Source: Nageia nagi
Lineage: Eukaryota > Pinophyta
Reading direction: 5' to 3'
Assembly: GCA_050084985.1 (NCBI GenBank)
Contig: JBITNC010000001.1
Coordinates: forward strand, 161,758,001 to 161,822,000
DNA: 64,000 bases
A program made the position numbers and the translations under genes. Under the pieces are notes generated by a model. That model had not been told where the DNA came from. It was given only the letters and a program-made list of their open reading frames with translations, and searched no databases. Below, one piece after another: positions 22,557 through 35,619 of the stretch (positions are counted from its first letter, which is position 1; each line of letters begins with the position of its first letter).

Positions 22557-24330
22557 ACATGAAACTTTATCCTCAAAGCTTGAACTATGGAAACTATTGC
22601 TATAGCTGATGAAGGATTTCTAATGTTACATCTTTTGGTGCCATGCCTTGCCACTTCATAAGAACTTCTATGATGGAGTGATTATGTTGTCATTAATGTT
22701 GATCTAAAACTACCTCAAGTACAACTACCATTGATCCATCCTATACCAACTTAGGTAATTATGTCTGAACTTAAACCTTGGATCCAACCACTTTCTTGAG
22801 ATAAGAGACATGAAACATTGGGTGAATCTTGGAAGAAGTAGGAATCTCTAGTTTGTATGTAGCTAGGCCAATATGTTGTAACACCTTATAAGGACCATAA
22901 AACTTTGGGGTCAATTTTTAAGGGCCTTTTATTTTTAAGGATTTCTAGCAATAAGTTTGTAGCCTCAAAAAGACCATGTCATCTACCTAGAACTCTCTTT
23001 TCACATGTTACTAATTAGCCTATTATTTCATATGGTGTTGGGCTATCTAAAGGTTATCCTTGAGCAAACAAATAATATCATCCCAAGTAACTAAATTTGA
23101 GTCAACTACTTCAACTTTATTGGTACCTAAAACATATAAGGTGCTTGTTGGTGGAGCTTAACCATACACTACTTCAAAGAGGTCATCTTGCTAGTAGAAT
23201 GATAAGATGTATCTTACCACCACTCAACTAAGGGAAGCCGTCATACCTAATGCACAAGTTGTGCTAAAGCAAAATAATGTAAATATGTTTCTAAGAATTT
23301 ATTAATAATTTCAATCTAACCATCAATTTGTGGGTGGTATGTTGAACTCATGTTTAGTTGGGTACCTTGCAGTTTAAAAAGCTCTTACCAAAAAAAACTT
23401 GTAAAAGTGGGATCATAATCACTGACAAACATCTTTGACATGCCATTTAGTTTGAAAATTATATCCAAGAATAATTGTGCCACTATCACTACTTTGTAGG
23501 GATGAGCCAATGAACCAAAATGAGCATATTTGGATAACTAATCAACCACCACTAGAATAACTAATTTATCATGGGATTTAGGAAGGCCTTCAATGAAATC
23601 TATTAAGATATCAATCTATGTATGAGTAGGTATGGGAAGAGGTTGAAGGAGCCCTATAGTACCCATTATCTCACCCTTTTATCATTGACACACATCACAA
23701 GCTACAACAAACTACTTGATATCCAATTTGATACCTATCTAATAGAATGATCGTGCCACCTACTTATACATTTTCCAAAATCCTTCATGTCTTGATGTAG
23801 GTGTGGAATGAAATTTGGCAAGTATTTCTAATTTACATTTTGAAGGATATGGTAACAAAATTCTACCTTTAAATCTTAAAATACCATCATGCCATGTGTG
23901 GTGTGGTTTACTCATGGGCTCTTAAGTGATCTATTTTAGCAATTCTTGGGTGGAGCTATCCTCTACACACTCTTGTTTAAATTTATCCAATCATTATATA
24001 ATAGGAGATGAAAGAGCTTATAGTGCTACTTGATCTTCAAATTTTTTGGACAAAGCATCAACAACCACATTCTTTATATTTTTATGGTATACTATATCAT
24101 AATCATACCCTAGTAATTTGGTCACCCATTTTTGTTGCTCAAGTGTAGAAATGCATTGCTAAATGAAAATTTTCCAATTATGATGATTTGTGAGGATGAT
24201 GAAATGGCAACCAATGATACATGGTCTCCAACATTGAACTGCATGAATGATGGCAAGCATTTCTTTTTCATAATTGGATTTATCCAAATTTTCTCTAGAG
24301 AGTGCTCTACTAGTGAATGCCAAGGGATGC
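22545..24330 (-). pseudogene. Integrase and chromodomain of the Reina-like element
   Basis: The C-terminal end of integrase reads GPYKVLQHIGLATYKLEIP and HPMFHVSYLKKVVG (about 22,900-22,790), followed by a chromodomain: EVLMKWQGMAPKDVTLE (about 22,690-22,640), where the aromatic cage Trp of the WKG segment is kept and the later TWE has become TLE. The core domain upstream is spread over many stops. A chromodomain after integrase is the defining feature of chromoviruses and is thought to guide insertion to heterochromatin. Confidence 0.8.
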
Positions 24331-24335
24331 CCCTC

Positions 24336-25540
24336 CTACATTAATATTGCCCTAATTCTTACTCCATAAGCATCACTTTCTATCACAAGGGTTATAGAAA
24401 AATCTAGCATTGCTAATACTGAAGTGGTACACATAACCTCCTTGAGCTTAAGGAAAATTACCTCAGTTTGAGGGAACCATTGGAATGCATTCTTTTTCAA
24501 CAACATGGTTAGATGTGTTGCAATCTTGCCATAATCCTTTACAAATTTCCTATAATAGCCTATCAACCCCAAGAATCCTTGGAGACTTTTCAAAGATGTA
24601 GGAATAGAATAATTTTGCATGTAAGTAATCTTTTATGGATTGACCTTAACTCCCTCTTAAGATATAACATGGCCTAAGTAGTCAATTTACCTCTTATTGA
24701 ATGAACATTTTGATTTTTTCATATAGCTAGTGTTTCTTCAAAATTTTTGAGGTTTGGTCAACATGTGCCACATGTTCTTGCCATGTCTTATTGTAGATCA
24801 AGATATCATCAAAGAAAACTAAAATGGACTTCTTTAAAAATAGACAAAATACTTGTATCATTAAACTTTGAAATGTGGATGGAGCATTTGTGAGGCCAAA
24901 AGGCATGAACAAGAACTCATAGTGGCCCTTATGGGTGTAAAATGCAATTTTTGGTATATCCTCCTCCTTGAGATGGATTTGATGATACCTAGATCATAGG
25001 TCCAACTTGGAAAAATATCTTACCCCATGCAATTCATTCAATAATTCATCAATGATCAAGATGAAAAATTTATCCTTGATGGTAATTTTATTGAGGGTTC
25101 TAAAATCCACACACAAATGCCAAAAACCATATTTCTTATGAACCAATATAATTGGAGAAGAATATGGGCTTACACTAGGTTATATTACTCTTGCATCCAA
25201 TAGTTTCTTAACTAATTTTTCAATTTCACTTTTCTATAAATAAAGATACCGATAAGGATGAATGTTTAGTGGATGACTTCTCAGCACCAATTAGATAGCA
25301 TGATCATGTGATCACTAGAAAGGTACTTGAATGCTTACTTAAGATGGGTTGTAGATCCTTAAGCTCTATGATTTTAGATTCAATGATTGATAGAGTATAA
25401 TTGTGCCAACATCCCTTTTCTAATTTTTTGTAGGATATTTTCCATGCAATGTGAGCTCATAACTTGTACAGATCCACCCTATAATCCTCTGAGAGTATGA
25501 TCTTATTCATATATTTTGAAGGTTATCCATAGCTTTGCGA
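24336..25540 (-). pseudogene. Reverse transcriptase and RNase H of the Reina-like element
   Basis: Reverse transcriptase: FMPFGLTNAPSTFQSLM and SILVFFDDILIY, with the FDD active site typical of chromoviruses intact (24,727-24,912). Then LQGFLGLIGYYRKFVKDYG and FSITLVIESDAYGVRIRAIL (24,336-24,620) cover the reverse transcriptase to RNase H junction. The N-terminal fingers region (24,920-25,300) is recognisable only in fragments with stops. Confidence 0.87.
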
Positions 25541-25547
25541 AATTCCA

Positions 25548-27340
25548 CTATATGATGCCCAAAGTCCTCAACCATTGTACCTCCAAAACTACATCACATC
25601 CCCTAAGTGGTAAAGCATACATGTTGCTTTTCAAAGTATAGTGGTCCATGCTTAGTTTGACATTGTGATAGGTGACTTTACATGCTATTTTTTCTCCATT
25701 ACCAACCATAACCTCAAAATTATTTGTAGGGTGTATGTAATAGTCAGCAACCTTAGCCACTCATGGATCAATGAAATTATGAGTACTTCTTGAATCCAAC
25801 AATATTATGAGAAGGTGCTTTTTAAAAAACCCTTTTGCCTTCATAGTTTGAGGGGTGGTAATTCTTCCCAATGCATTGTAAGAGATAACTAGGGTCTCCT
25901 CATTTGGAGTTTTCTTAGTAGCCTCTTTGGATGCACTCTCATATTCCTCCTCACTAGGAGCATTAACATCAAGTAAATATAACTTTTGTTGTGTACAACA
26001 ATGACCATGAACAAATTTCTCATCATAATTATAGCACAAGCCCTTCTTTTGATGCTCTTCCATTTCTTCTTATGTCAAATTCTTAGTTTGCATTGTGCAA
26101 TTTGGTGGTAGGCACTTGTATTATTAGAGGAATAGGAAATATTATGTGTTTTGGTGAATGGAGGTCTTGCATTTTATTAATGAGCATTAGTTTTATCTTC
26201 AACAAATTTTGCCAAGGCAATAGCATCCATCATAGTTCTAGGATTAAACATTTTGACCTCTAGTTTAATTTCTTTATTTAATTCATTGATAAAACAACTT
26301 ATGGAAAATGCATCGTCCAACCCCTCTATGTGATTTACCAATTTTTCAAATTAATTTTCATATTCTTTAACTATTATAGTTTGATGTAACTAGGTCAATA
26401 GCCTTGTGAAATATTCATACTCACTAGGACCAAAATGGATTAATAATTGTTAAGTTAATTCATCCCATGAAGGAGTAGGATGCATTTTTGAGTACCATTG
26501 GTGCCACTAGAGACCCTCACAATCCAAATGAAAAGTTGCTATGCATACCTTGAAATCCTCTAAGATTTGGTTCAATGTGAAATACTACACAGCCTTATAA
26601 ATCTAGCCAATGGAATTTTCTCCATCAAATCAAGGAAAATCCAATTTGGTTATGTAGGGAAGAATGAAACCACCTTTTTGGCTATAAAAGTTATGCTAAT
26701 ACCCTTATGGATTTTTTGACTACCCTGATTGCTATGAACTGGATGCATTATTGGTATGACTAAGACTTAGTTGAACATTATCACATTTACTATCAAAAGT
26801 CTATATTTGGGTTTGTATTTATTAGATTTTTACCTTGAATGTACTGGTAAGTGTATCTTCCATTTGTTGGATCATAGTTTAAAATGTCATCATGGTAGGA
26901 TCAGCTTGTGCTACTATTTGGGATCTTGTGTTAAGGAATGATTCTAGGGTAAGGATTATCTACTCTATAGGCTTGTCTAAACACCCCTCCTATCCAAATT
27001 TTGTAAGGAAAGAAGCTACAAAGATGGCTTCTATGACACATAACTTTCCAATGGCACTTGCTAGTGCACTATAGTTTACAAATGGTTGATATAGCTTTCT
27101 ATCTAGTTTTCATTTATAGCCTAGATAGTCTTCAATATACTTTTCTATATGTGGAGTCCAATTTTATGTAGGGTTTTATTTGTGGATTATGTATTAGTGT
27201 AGAATTTTTTGCACCTCACTTCATACACAACTTTATGGGCAAGTGTGCTTAGCCAAAAATGATAGACCCTCCTAGATATTTTAAAACCCCTATTACAAAG
27301 TTTCTAGCTTAGACCTTTAAAAAAAAATTCATTTTCTTGT
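25548..27340 (-). pseudogene. Gag and protease of the Reina-like element
   Basis: Gag core: ATFHLDCEGLQWHQ-like (one stop replaces Gln) and HPTPSWDEL, then LVNHIEGLDDAFSISCFINE (about 26,560-26,280). Zinc knuckle: KGLCYNYDEKFVHGHCC (about 26,045), where the second Cys is now Tyr, one G-to-A change. Protease: LLDSRSTHNFIDP (25,800-25,761), where the third residue of the Asp-Ser-Gly active site is Arg, and ending LRGCDVVLEVQWL. The spacing is typical for a compact chromovirus. Confidence 0.82.
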
Positions 27341-27361
27341 AGCAGAATGGCCCTGGAAAGA

Positions 27362-27373
27362 GCTTTAATACTA
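27362..27373 (-). other. Primer binding site of the Reina-like element
   Basis: On the minus strand: tagtattaaagc. The initiator tRNA-Met primer site is TGGTATCAGAGC. Nine of 12 positions match, and all three mismatches are G-to-A or C-to-T, as expected for deamination. Confidence 0.75.
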
Positions 27374-27375
27374 GA

Positions 27376-27785
27376 TGTTATGATGATACAAATATGAAAA
27401 GGGAAATATTATATAAATAAAATGAATATTGATTTAAAATAGGAAAATGATAACTATTTAGTGGAAATAATAGAGTATATGCTGATAAGTAGAACATGAA
27501 TTAGCAATAATAAGTAGATAAGGATAGAATTTTATTAAATAGTAACAAAATCACAAGCTGCTTTAAGGGGGTTACCTCCTTAAAACTTTAAAAGTAAAAA
27601 ATAATGTTCAAGATGCATTTCTCCACACACTTCTGTCTATTTATAATAAACTAACCTTAACCATAATAGTAATGCAAAATCGAACCCCACCCTTACAATC
27701 ACAATATTACGATTTACAATATAGGTTGATAATTTAATAAAGTACTAATACTAACACTAAAATGTTAGGATGTGGGATCCTAATA
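27376..27785 (-). repeat. 5' LTR of the Reina-like element
   Basis: 410 bp, the partner of 22,133-22,542. The terminal ca has become ta (…cctaata). The right target duplication ggaat follows at 27,786. Confidence 0.92.
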
Positions 27786-27790
27786 GGAAT

Positions 27791-29900
27791 AATATAATTA
27801 TATAACACCATTAATACATATTGTAATATATATCTTCATTTCATCTGCAACAGCTATAGGGATCACAATTATTGCAACTTTGGTATCAATCATACAATTG
27901 TTTACTACCCAACCTTCTAGTTTCAAAGATAAATAGAAATTTGGGGGCCTTATTATACCTATTTGAGCTAGAGGGACATCATTAGATATTGAATAGATAG
28001 AATTCTATTCATTAACCTTTTTTTTACTATTTCTTAACTTCAAAGCTTCTTACAAAAGATCTGATTGATCTAGTATCTTTAATGCATCAAACATAGTCAT
28101 CCTAGGAGTTTTCTTTAATTCTTTTATAATATTGTATGGAGCATATGGGATGAACTTACTTGGTTCCAATTGTTGATGTGTTTTGAAATGTTGAGTAGCC
28201 TTTTTTTATGATAATCAAAAATAAAAGGATATCTCAATGTACAAGGTCTCTCCTTATTTGGGACTTCTTTTCTAGTTATAGTGGACTTTGTTTCAATCAA
28301 GGTATTAGTACATAGATTTTGAGAAATAGTACCCAAATTTAATGAAATAGTACCCAAATTTGATGGAACATGATGTCATTGATTCTAAGGTTAAGCCAAG
28401 GGAGCCTTAGCTTTTTAGGTTCAGGTTGTACTTAAGTGGATGCTCGCTATTGTTGAGTGTCTTAGGGTTGCTATAGAACTATTGAAGAAGTTGCTCTAGT
28501 TTGAAAACAATTTGCTTTCTCTCCAGCATATCTCAAAAGCCAAAAGTTCACCATTATGAGATTAGTAGTAGGATCTGATGTAGGTTCCACCATTTGGTCA
28601 GAATGTAAGCCCAAGTAATAATGTTGATACATCACATATGAATCTAGAAAATGAGGAGCTAAACATGGACACCATTTCATAATGCTCAAAGCAACATTAT
28701 TTACAAAACTAGTCATAATAGTATTTTTAATTATTTTGGGAGCATTTGTCTATTCTGGCTAGTTGACCTTGGGCTAAAATCTTAGTTGATACAGATTATC
28801 ATATATTTTGTAATTAAAACCATGATTCTACCTTTTTTATAGAGTGGGCTTATTAGTTAGATTCTTGATAGTTATCTCTAACTACCTTATTCTTTCTTCT
28901 TCGTGAGATTTAGGTTCAACACCAGTACTTATGGATGCAAGATTAGGTAATGTTGGTAACTAATTTTGGACAATAGGTTTGGGAGGAGATGGTAAGCCTA
29001 GAACTCCAAGGTGACCTATTTATGGAGCCTATTTAGGAGGAAAATTCAAAAATAAAGGTATGATTATTCTAGGATGCATTTTACTAGAGGATACCAAGGT
29101 ATGTTCTATAGTTTTTGCTATTTGGTAAACATGTGGGAAGGTATCTCCTAACATAACAATAAGCATATTAATATTAGGAAGGAAGGCCTTCCTATAGTAC
29201 ATCAAAGCTTATGTATTTGTTGGTCTAATTCTTCCTGGTATGGATTTCCATGTTCTTTCAAATCTAATATTGAAATCATTAATGGATTCATGAGGATACA
29301 TGCTATAAGGCTAAAGAGCATGCTATCATCACCATCTGTAGTAAATCTTTTTATTAAGGCCTAACATAACTCTCCCCATGAATTTATAAATTAGGGGTTA
29401 AGTGTTTTGAACCACTTGGCTACTTTACCTCAAAAGAGTGTGATAGTAATCTAATCATCATAGTTTCATCAGCAATATCAAAGCTTGAAGCTAACAAAGA
29501 TACATATTGATAATGTTCATATGGTATATTTTCAAAGCCATCATACTTAGGAAAAACTTTGAAAGCTACTTGAGGTATAGAAGAGGAATTAGTAGCAACA
29601 ACTAAAGGATGACCATTATTCCAAGTAGGAAAATTTGCTATTTGAGCCATACTTGGAGTATGGATAGGAGATGAAGGATTTTTAGGGACCAAGTCAAATA
29701 CAAATGATAGTGAGATTTCCCTTATGGGGGCCAAAGGAGATACAACTTGAGAAATATTTTGCCTAGTCATCCTATGAGAAACTAATAGCTCTTGAAATCT
29801 AGGCTATGTAAGGGAATTTTTAGCACTACTTCTAATTAGTCTACATTCTAGAGGTACCAAGGTTTAAAATATTGATTGGTTGATAGTAGAGTCACCAACA
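27791..29900 (-). pseudogene. Gag and protease N-terminal half, family C copy 1
   Basis: Gag runs from about 29,870 down. The true start is unclear because a frame without ATG extends upstream of MTRQNISQVV at 29,770. Visible parts: FPKYDGFENIPYEHYQYV and MMIRLLSHSFEVK (29,600-29,420), then fragments at 28,471-28,716 and 28,124-28,357 that match copy 2. The protease start reads MIDTKVAIIVIP (about 27,895-27,860), where the third active-site residue Gly is Lys. It is cut at 27,790 by the chromovirus and resumes at 22,132. A primer-site-like ttggtgactctact lies on the minus strand at about 29,885-29,899. Confidence 0.75.
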
Positions 29901-31867
29901 AGGTTAAAATAACCTTATAATCTTGAAATACTTAATTGATAGCCCACTATATGCAACTATCATGCCTAACTATGCCTACTAAATATGGAATTTACTCTCG
30001 GGTCCCACTAGGCATGCCAAAAATGGAACTTTCTACTGTTGATTGGTATAGTGTAACCTCAAATGATTTGGTTTGGTCTTGTTATCCACTTCCTACAATG
30101 CTAGGTTCCTGGAAAGAGCATAAGGTGGTGGGGATGCACTTGTGTTCATTTCTTTCTCAATCTTTGATTTATAGGCTAATTCCTATCTATTTTTAAGGTT
30201 GAAAGTAACTAGAAAGAAATGAAAGGATAAAGAATTAGAGGAAAGAGACAAGTAAATGAAATAAGATTTAGAATAAGAAATGTACAACCCAAGCAAAGCA
30301 TTTCATACATAACATTCATAAAAGCAATAAATAGCCACTTTGTTGCAAGAGGGCAAAGCATTGTCTATTTGTATTATTATATATGAAAATATCTTACAGA
30401 TTTGGGCAAATTTGCTATAATGTTCAACCTTTTTGATCTCTAAAAATTAGCTCTTTATACATCTTCCCCCTTTCATAGGTGATTGTGTTTCATTAATATA
30501 CATAATTTCTCACATTTAATGAAGCAATTAAAATAGCACTATTTATAATAAATACCTCAATTGTGGTAGATTATACAGTGAATAAGTACTAATCAAGTGA
30601 AATAGGACCATCTAGGAATTTATAATTTTTAAACAGTCATGTCCATAGAGCTACAATCCTTCTAACATGTCATTGACTAATTCTTTGAACCTATAGTTAA
30701 TTTAAGATTGTACTATAGTTGATTGAATAACTATTTGTCTACAAGTTGATGGGTACAATTTGGCACTATGCTCTATCGGCTAGTATCTACTTCTTTGCAA
30801 CCTTTATGATCTTTACTATAGATGTTAGTAATAAGAGTAATTATGGTTGGTAAACATTATGTCAATTTGGTTTGAGAAGAAACTACCACTATTATGTGGA
30901 AATGAGTTGGTGTTGACACATTAACAAGGCTCAAGGGTCAAACACTTAAGATAAAGTTGAACCAGGTGTTCCTTTTTACGCATTACTCTTACCTTAGTTT
31001 GGTAGGTTCTATTTTCTTTATTTGGGCTTTGTTGATGATCTAACTCTTTCGATACCTACTAATTTTAGTTAAAAAATATGACATCATCACTCAAAATTAG
31101 CAAGTTCTATTTGATATCTTCATAAATCTTCACTTGTTGTTGGTTGTTATAGGACCTATTAATTTTAATCAAAAATTATGATGTCATTACTCAAAATTAA
31201 TGGGCTTTATTTGATATCTTCATAAATCTTCACCTATCATTGGTTGTTCTAGGAGCTACTAATTTTAGTCAAAAATTATGACACATAACTCAAAATTGAT
31301 GGTCTCTATTTGATATCTTTATAAATCTTCACCTACCAATGGTTGTTCTAGGATCTGTTGACTTTAGTAAAAAATTATGACATCATCACTCAAAATTGGT
31401 AGGTTGTATTTGATATCTTCATAAATCTTCACCCACCATTGGTTCTTATGGGACCTGCTAATTTTAGTCAAAAACTATGATGTCATAAATTAGAATTAGT
31501 GGGCTCTATTTGATGTCTTGGATCTGAATTTATATAACTCTTGGACACTTGTATTTATAATTCTTAGGCACTATAAGGAAATGAATATAACTTTTGAACA
31601 CTTGTATTTACATAATTCTTTGACACTTGTATTTTCAATTCTTGGACATTCTAAGGGAATGAAATGATAATAGAAGGAATTGGTAAAAAGAATGAAAGAA
31701 TAAAAGAATTTACAACTCTTGGAGACTTGTATTTATAACTCTCAAAAACTCTAAGGGAATGAATATAGAATGAAAATAATTTATGAAAAGAACTTGTGAT
31801 ATGAATGAAAGAATAAAATAATGATTTTGTATTACCCCAATTCAGAGTATACTTCTAAGAGAATACA
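29900..31867 (-). repeat. Family C LTR shared by copies 1 and 2
   Basis: About 1,968 bp. The right edge (…gagaataca at 31,867) was set by where homology with the LTR at 41.8-43.8 kb stops. The left edge lies next to the primer-site-like sequence. On the minus strand a TATA-like tgtataaagag is at about 30,451-30,460, about 1.4 kb from the LTR start, matching the position in the other LTR. It serves as 5' LTR of copy 1 and, by position, as 3' LTR of copy 2. Confidence 0.72.
31054..31520. repeat. Five tandem 100-bp repeats inside the LTR
   Basis: Units start at about 31,054, 31,154, 31,254, 31,353 and 31,453 (last one partial). Each holds a taattttagtcaaaaattatg-like start, ctcaaaatt, tttgatatcttcataaatc and ttggttgtt. 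The matching part of the other family C LTR (about 42,990-43,140) has no such expansion, so this array arose in this copy or was lost in the other. Confidence 0.88.
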
Positions 31868-31949
31868 ATATTTTGATGGCTCTTTGGGGTCTCTACCTAC
31901 TAGAGAATAGAACCCTTTACTTGTTGGTTCTAGTAGCTTGTTCAAAGGT

Positions 31950-34900
31950 AGACTTGGTAGAGGTATCAGCTACTAGAATGATAGTTTATAGCTCAGCCTT
32001 AACCTGCTCAACCTTTTGATCATAAATGATTATAGCTTAAGCTTTAAGATTTTGTATTATTTGATTTGTAGCATCTAGCTCAATTCTTGTTGTTGTTATG
32101 CTCTTGTCAAATATTAATTTCTACTTTTTAATATTTACAATCAAGTCTCTATTTTTATTCTACAACTCAGCTACTATTTTTTCTTTAAGGGAGTAGTCTT
32201 TCTTATACTGATCTATTTTTTTATTCAATTTTTCTATTTTAGTCTCCATTTCTTGAAGACTTTTGCTGACTTCTATTGAAGTATTTACTAGAAATCTTCA
32301 CTGGTTAATTATTGGTGCATTCTACATATTTACATCAATTATTACCATGGAATTAGTGTCCAGTTACCCTTCTTTGAAAGGCATCTGTGTTATTTTAATA
32401 TCTCCCATTTTTGTAACCTTGCTCAAAATTCTTGATTATTGCTCAAGGAGAATAGGAGGCTTATTAACAAAAGTTGCCCAATCAATGGGCTTTATAATTT
32501 GTGTAGAAAAAATAGATTTTATTTCCTCTTGTGAGGCTATACCAATCAAAGAATGTGGAGGAGTGATTCAACTTGAATTAGATGTCACAACCTATTGGGT
32601 GGGCTATGACTATTGGGGATATGTTAGGTCTTGAACTTTTGTTTCTTCCTTTACCTCTCCCATGACCTTGTCATCATCATCAGCTTTTTCCATTGGTTCA
32701 TATTCTTTCTTCTTTCTAAATTCATTCTTCTTTCTAAAAATAGCTATTGTAGATCTATTGGCTCTAAGTACACTTTTTCCACCTTGTTCAATTTTGGTTT
32801 GCTCTTTTTATAGAGTTTTTTATTGCATTTGGGCTCCTTATGTAGCACTAATGTCTACATCTTATGGCTCTATTAACTCTTTTGTATAAAAAATCTCTAC
32901 TTCTTTTGCCACTACCTTTGGAACTTCTTTTATAACCTTTCAAGGTGGAGGTGCAATCATTTCTAATTGTGACCTTGTCATAGTGGTGTAGGGTTTTCTT
33001 ATAGGCCTCTCTTGTTTCTCTAAGGTTTGTTGTTTTTTAGCAAGGGTTTGAATTCTCTTTTTCTTCTTTAGAGAAGACTCTTAGGAAGAGATGGTAGTGT
33101 CTGAGGGGTTTTGCTCTCCCTTCTTTGAAAGTTCAACCATACTAGATTATTGTCCTACTTATACTAGCCTTGCTCTTGTAGCAAATTTTCCTTGAAAATG
33201 AGGATGAAGGGGTTGTTCCAACTATGGTAAGGGATATTTGGCATATTCAACCTCTTAGTACTTATCATATTTGAATTTATCAAATAATTCACTCTCTATG
33301 TGGTGAATTTTTATTGTATACTCAAATTTGAATTTTGTAAAATAATGAATTTTATTGATACCCCAACCAAGATTTGTTAACTTGGTGAGAAATTTTGGTT
33401 TGAGGATAGAATTTTGTCACTTATTTTCCTAGTTTTTGTATTTCTTTATCCCTTAAAGGGTCATCCAATCCTTATTCAAGAGTGTGAATTCCCAATCAAG
33501 GTACATATCTACCTTTTATTTAGTTTTATTTATAAAATATTCTACATGAGTCCTACTCTCATGGACAAAAGTTGGATGTTTTTTGCTTGACCTTATTACT
33601 TGGATCATTTCTCATAAAGGGTCATACATCCATGGAACTTCCACCATATCTAATTTAAAATTTTTTACAATGAATTTTGCTATACTATCTTTACATCCTA
33701 TTTCTAAAAGTGTAAAATTTTTAGTAGAAGTTGGTATATCTACATTAGATTTAAAATTACCCTTGGACCCATATTTGGTCTTTATGGTATAAATTTACCT
33801 TTACATTTCTATTGAATAAAGTTGTGGGGTTACATACTTGGGTAATAAAAAAGGTTTCTTAAAATACCCATACCTGATTATTATAATGTAATCTCTCAAG
33901 AAGTACCAATCATCAATTTTGTTTCCTCCCTACAACTCCCTCATTATGCTTTTGAATAGTCTAGTGGAGAGTTTTTCAATCAAAATTTGTATTGCTATTG
34001 CATAGAACTTGTACATGAACTCATAGTACAACTCATGCAACTTACTCAAAATTGGTACCATTAAGTCAATTGGCATTGGTCTAGCATTAGGATTCATTAG
34101 TTGAATTGAAAACTATACCTTTATCAATTTTTGAAGGTTTTGATGAGCAAAGAGCCACCAAATATATGAAGAGTGCTTGAAGTCTAATTTTTCAATTTTG
34201 AATAAAAATCTCTTTATTTCATTGGTAATAAAAGTTGAGAAGTCATAGTAAACATGAGCCTTTGTAATATTATAAGCCATACATACCATGGCTTCATCTA
34301 CTTCAATCTAAGTTTTCTTTCTTAGAATAACTACCAATGCTTGCAAGACTTCTCTATCCCTTTTACTTTCAAATAGGGCTATTTGATAGGTTGGATAGAG
34401 TTGGGACTTCTTGCCATCTTGATATCTTCTGCTAATCTTTCTTAGAATAACTACCAATGCTTGCAAGACTTCTCTATCCCTTTTACTTTCAAATAGGGCT
34501 ATTTGATAGGTTGGATAGAGTTGGGACTTCTTGCCATCTTGATATCTTCTGCTAATCTAGCTCACCATCTCATCTTGATTGATATAGAAGTCATTGTTCT
34601 CCTTTTTTAAATTAATTTATTTCTTCACATGAAAAGTCTAATTAGTTGGAATAGCAAATGCTTGGATGATGGAATCAGCAAAGTAATCCAATACTACTTT
34701 AAACATTGGTTTTTATGCATCTCCCTCTTCTAGGTTCTTGAACATTCCTATTTGGTAACCCTTCTAGTCATGTCTATGTGCTAATGAATACAATAACTCA
34801 GGAAAAGTAAATGACTCATAGGGCACATAATAAGCTAGGCCTTGGTCAATCATGACATCCCTTTTTGAATGAGCTAGTGACTTGCCCTTTTTGGTGACCT

Positions 34901-35276
34901 TGAATGTCATGTGCTATAGAAGAATGTGATTGGTGTCAACTTTCCATGTGTTCATGTGATTGATCACCCCCATCTTAGTCTAGTTTACTCTTGGGGCATT
35001 CTTAAGATATTATTCTTGCATGGTTAAGAGGTTAGTGTCAACTTGTTCTATTTTAGTTATGAAGGATGATTGAAAATTTGCCATGATATCAACACCCTTT
35101 CTTGAACCTCTTGTTGTCATTTGAAAATGGTAATCTAGGCTATGCAAGGTCCTACAACTTTCTATCTCTTGATTCAATTCAACTTTGAAATCTATAAGTT
35201 TTGAATGCTTTAGAAACTTATGTGCTTGAAATTAGCTAAGTGCTAAACTAGAGGATATGGAGGGAGTCTTATTCAT
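31950..35276 (-). pseudogene. Long extra reading frame after integrase, family C copy 2
   Basis: Homologous to 14,500-17,951. The likely start is an ATG at 35,274-35,276. Matching landmarks include the segment at about 33,800-33,590 (where copy 1 has EVPWMYDPLGEMIQVIK) and the charged C-terminal coiled-coil segment at about 32,250-31,980. The Asp-rich linker is partly deleted relative to copy 1 (copy 1: 15,480-15,590; here about 32,660-32,740 without the run of Asp codons). An exact 120-bp tandem duplication (34,319-34,558) adds 40 codons in frame. No known domain recognised. Confidence 0.6.
34319..34558. repeat. Exact tandem duplication of 120 bp
   Basis: 34,319-34,438 is repeated without a single difference at 34,439-34,558, inside the extra frame. 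Copy 1 has one unit (about 17,110-17,227). Perfect identity in otherwise decayed DNA means either a very recent event or an assembly error. Confidence 0.97.
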
Positions 35277-35619
35277 CTAAGGTTGGTGAAATTTCCATTA
35301 ATGTTAATTAATATTTGAGGATCTCGAGACCCATGTATTGTACAAATTGAGTTGGCATAAGTTGGATAAGTAGTTTTAAAGCATGCAAGACTTGATTTGT
35401 AGTACCTATGTGATAGTTTGTGAAATCCAAGGAAATCTTTCCTTAAATGTTGCCCTATTTAGTTGATGGTTGAGTAGTGCATTGACATTAAATGCTATTT
35501 ATGCCAAATTAATGCTGAATATTAATGACTACCTATTTCTTGAGAACTATGTCTAGAAGATGTACAAGTCTCTTCTTTTTTTTGAAAACTATTTATAATA
35601 TACATTTTTTTTATAGGTA

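Larger units (their letters stand above)
22133..27785 (-). mobile_element. Reina-like chromovirus nested in family C copy 1
   Basis: A structurally complete 5.65-kb Ty3/gypsy element on the minus strand. It has two 410-bp LTRs, a tRNA-Met-type primer site next to the right LTR, a polypurine tract next to the left LTR, gag with zinc knuckle, protease, reverse transcriptase, RNase H, integrase and a C-terminal chromodomain. Compact size, short LTRs and chromodomain fit the Reina lineage. Flanking ggaag/ggaat is the 5-bp target duplication. All reading frames are broken and its LTRs differ at many positions, so it is an old insertion. Confidence 0.9.
14485..31867 (-). mobile_element. Family C copy 1: Tat-related retrotransposon, interrupted by a chromovirus
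   Basis: A second, older Ty3/gypsy family on the minus strand. In 5'-3' order it has: LTR (31,867 to about 29,900), primer site, gag, protease (split by the insertion at 22,133-27,790), second-type RNase H, reverse transcriptase, RNase H, integrase and a long extra frame. Without the insertion the internal region is about 9.76 kb, close to the 9.93 kb of copy 2, so nearly all of it is present. Its own 3' LTR is absent; the LTR of element A sits where it should begin. Confidence 0.85.
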
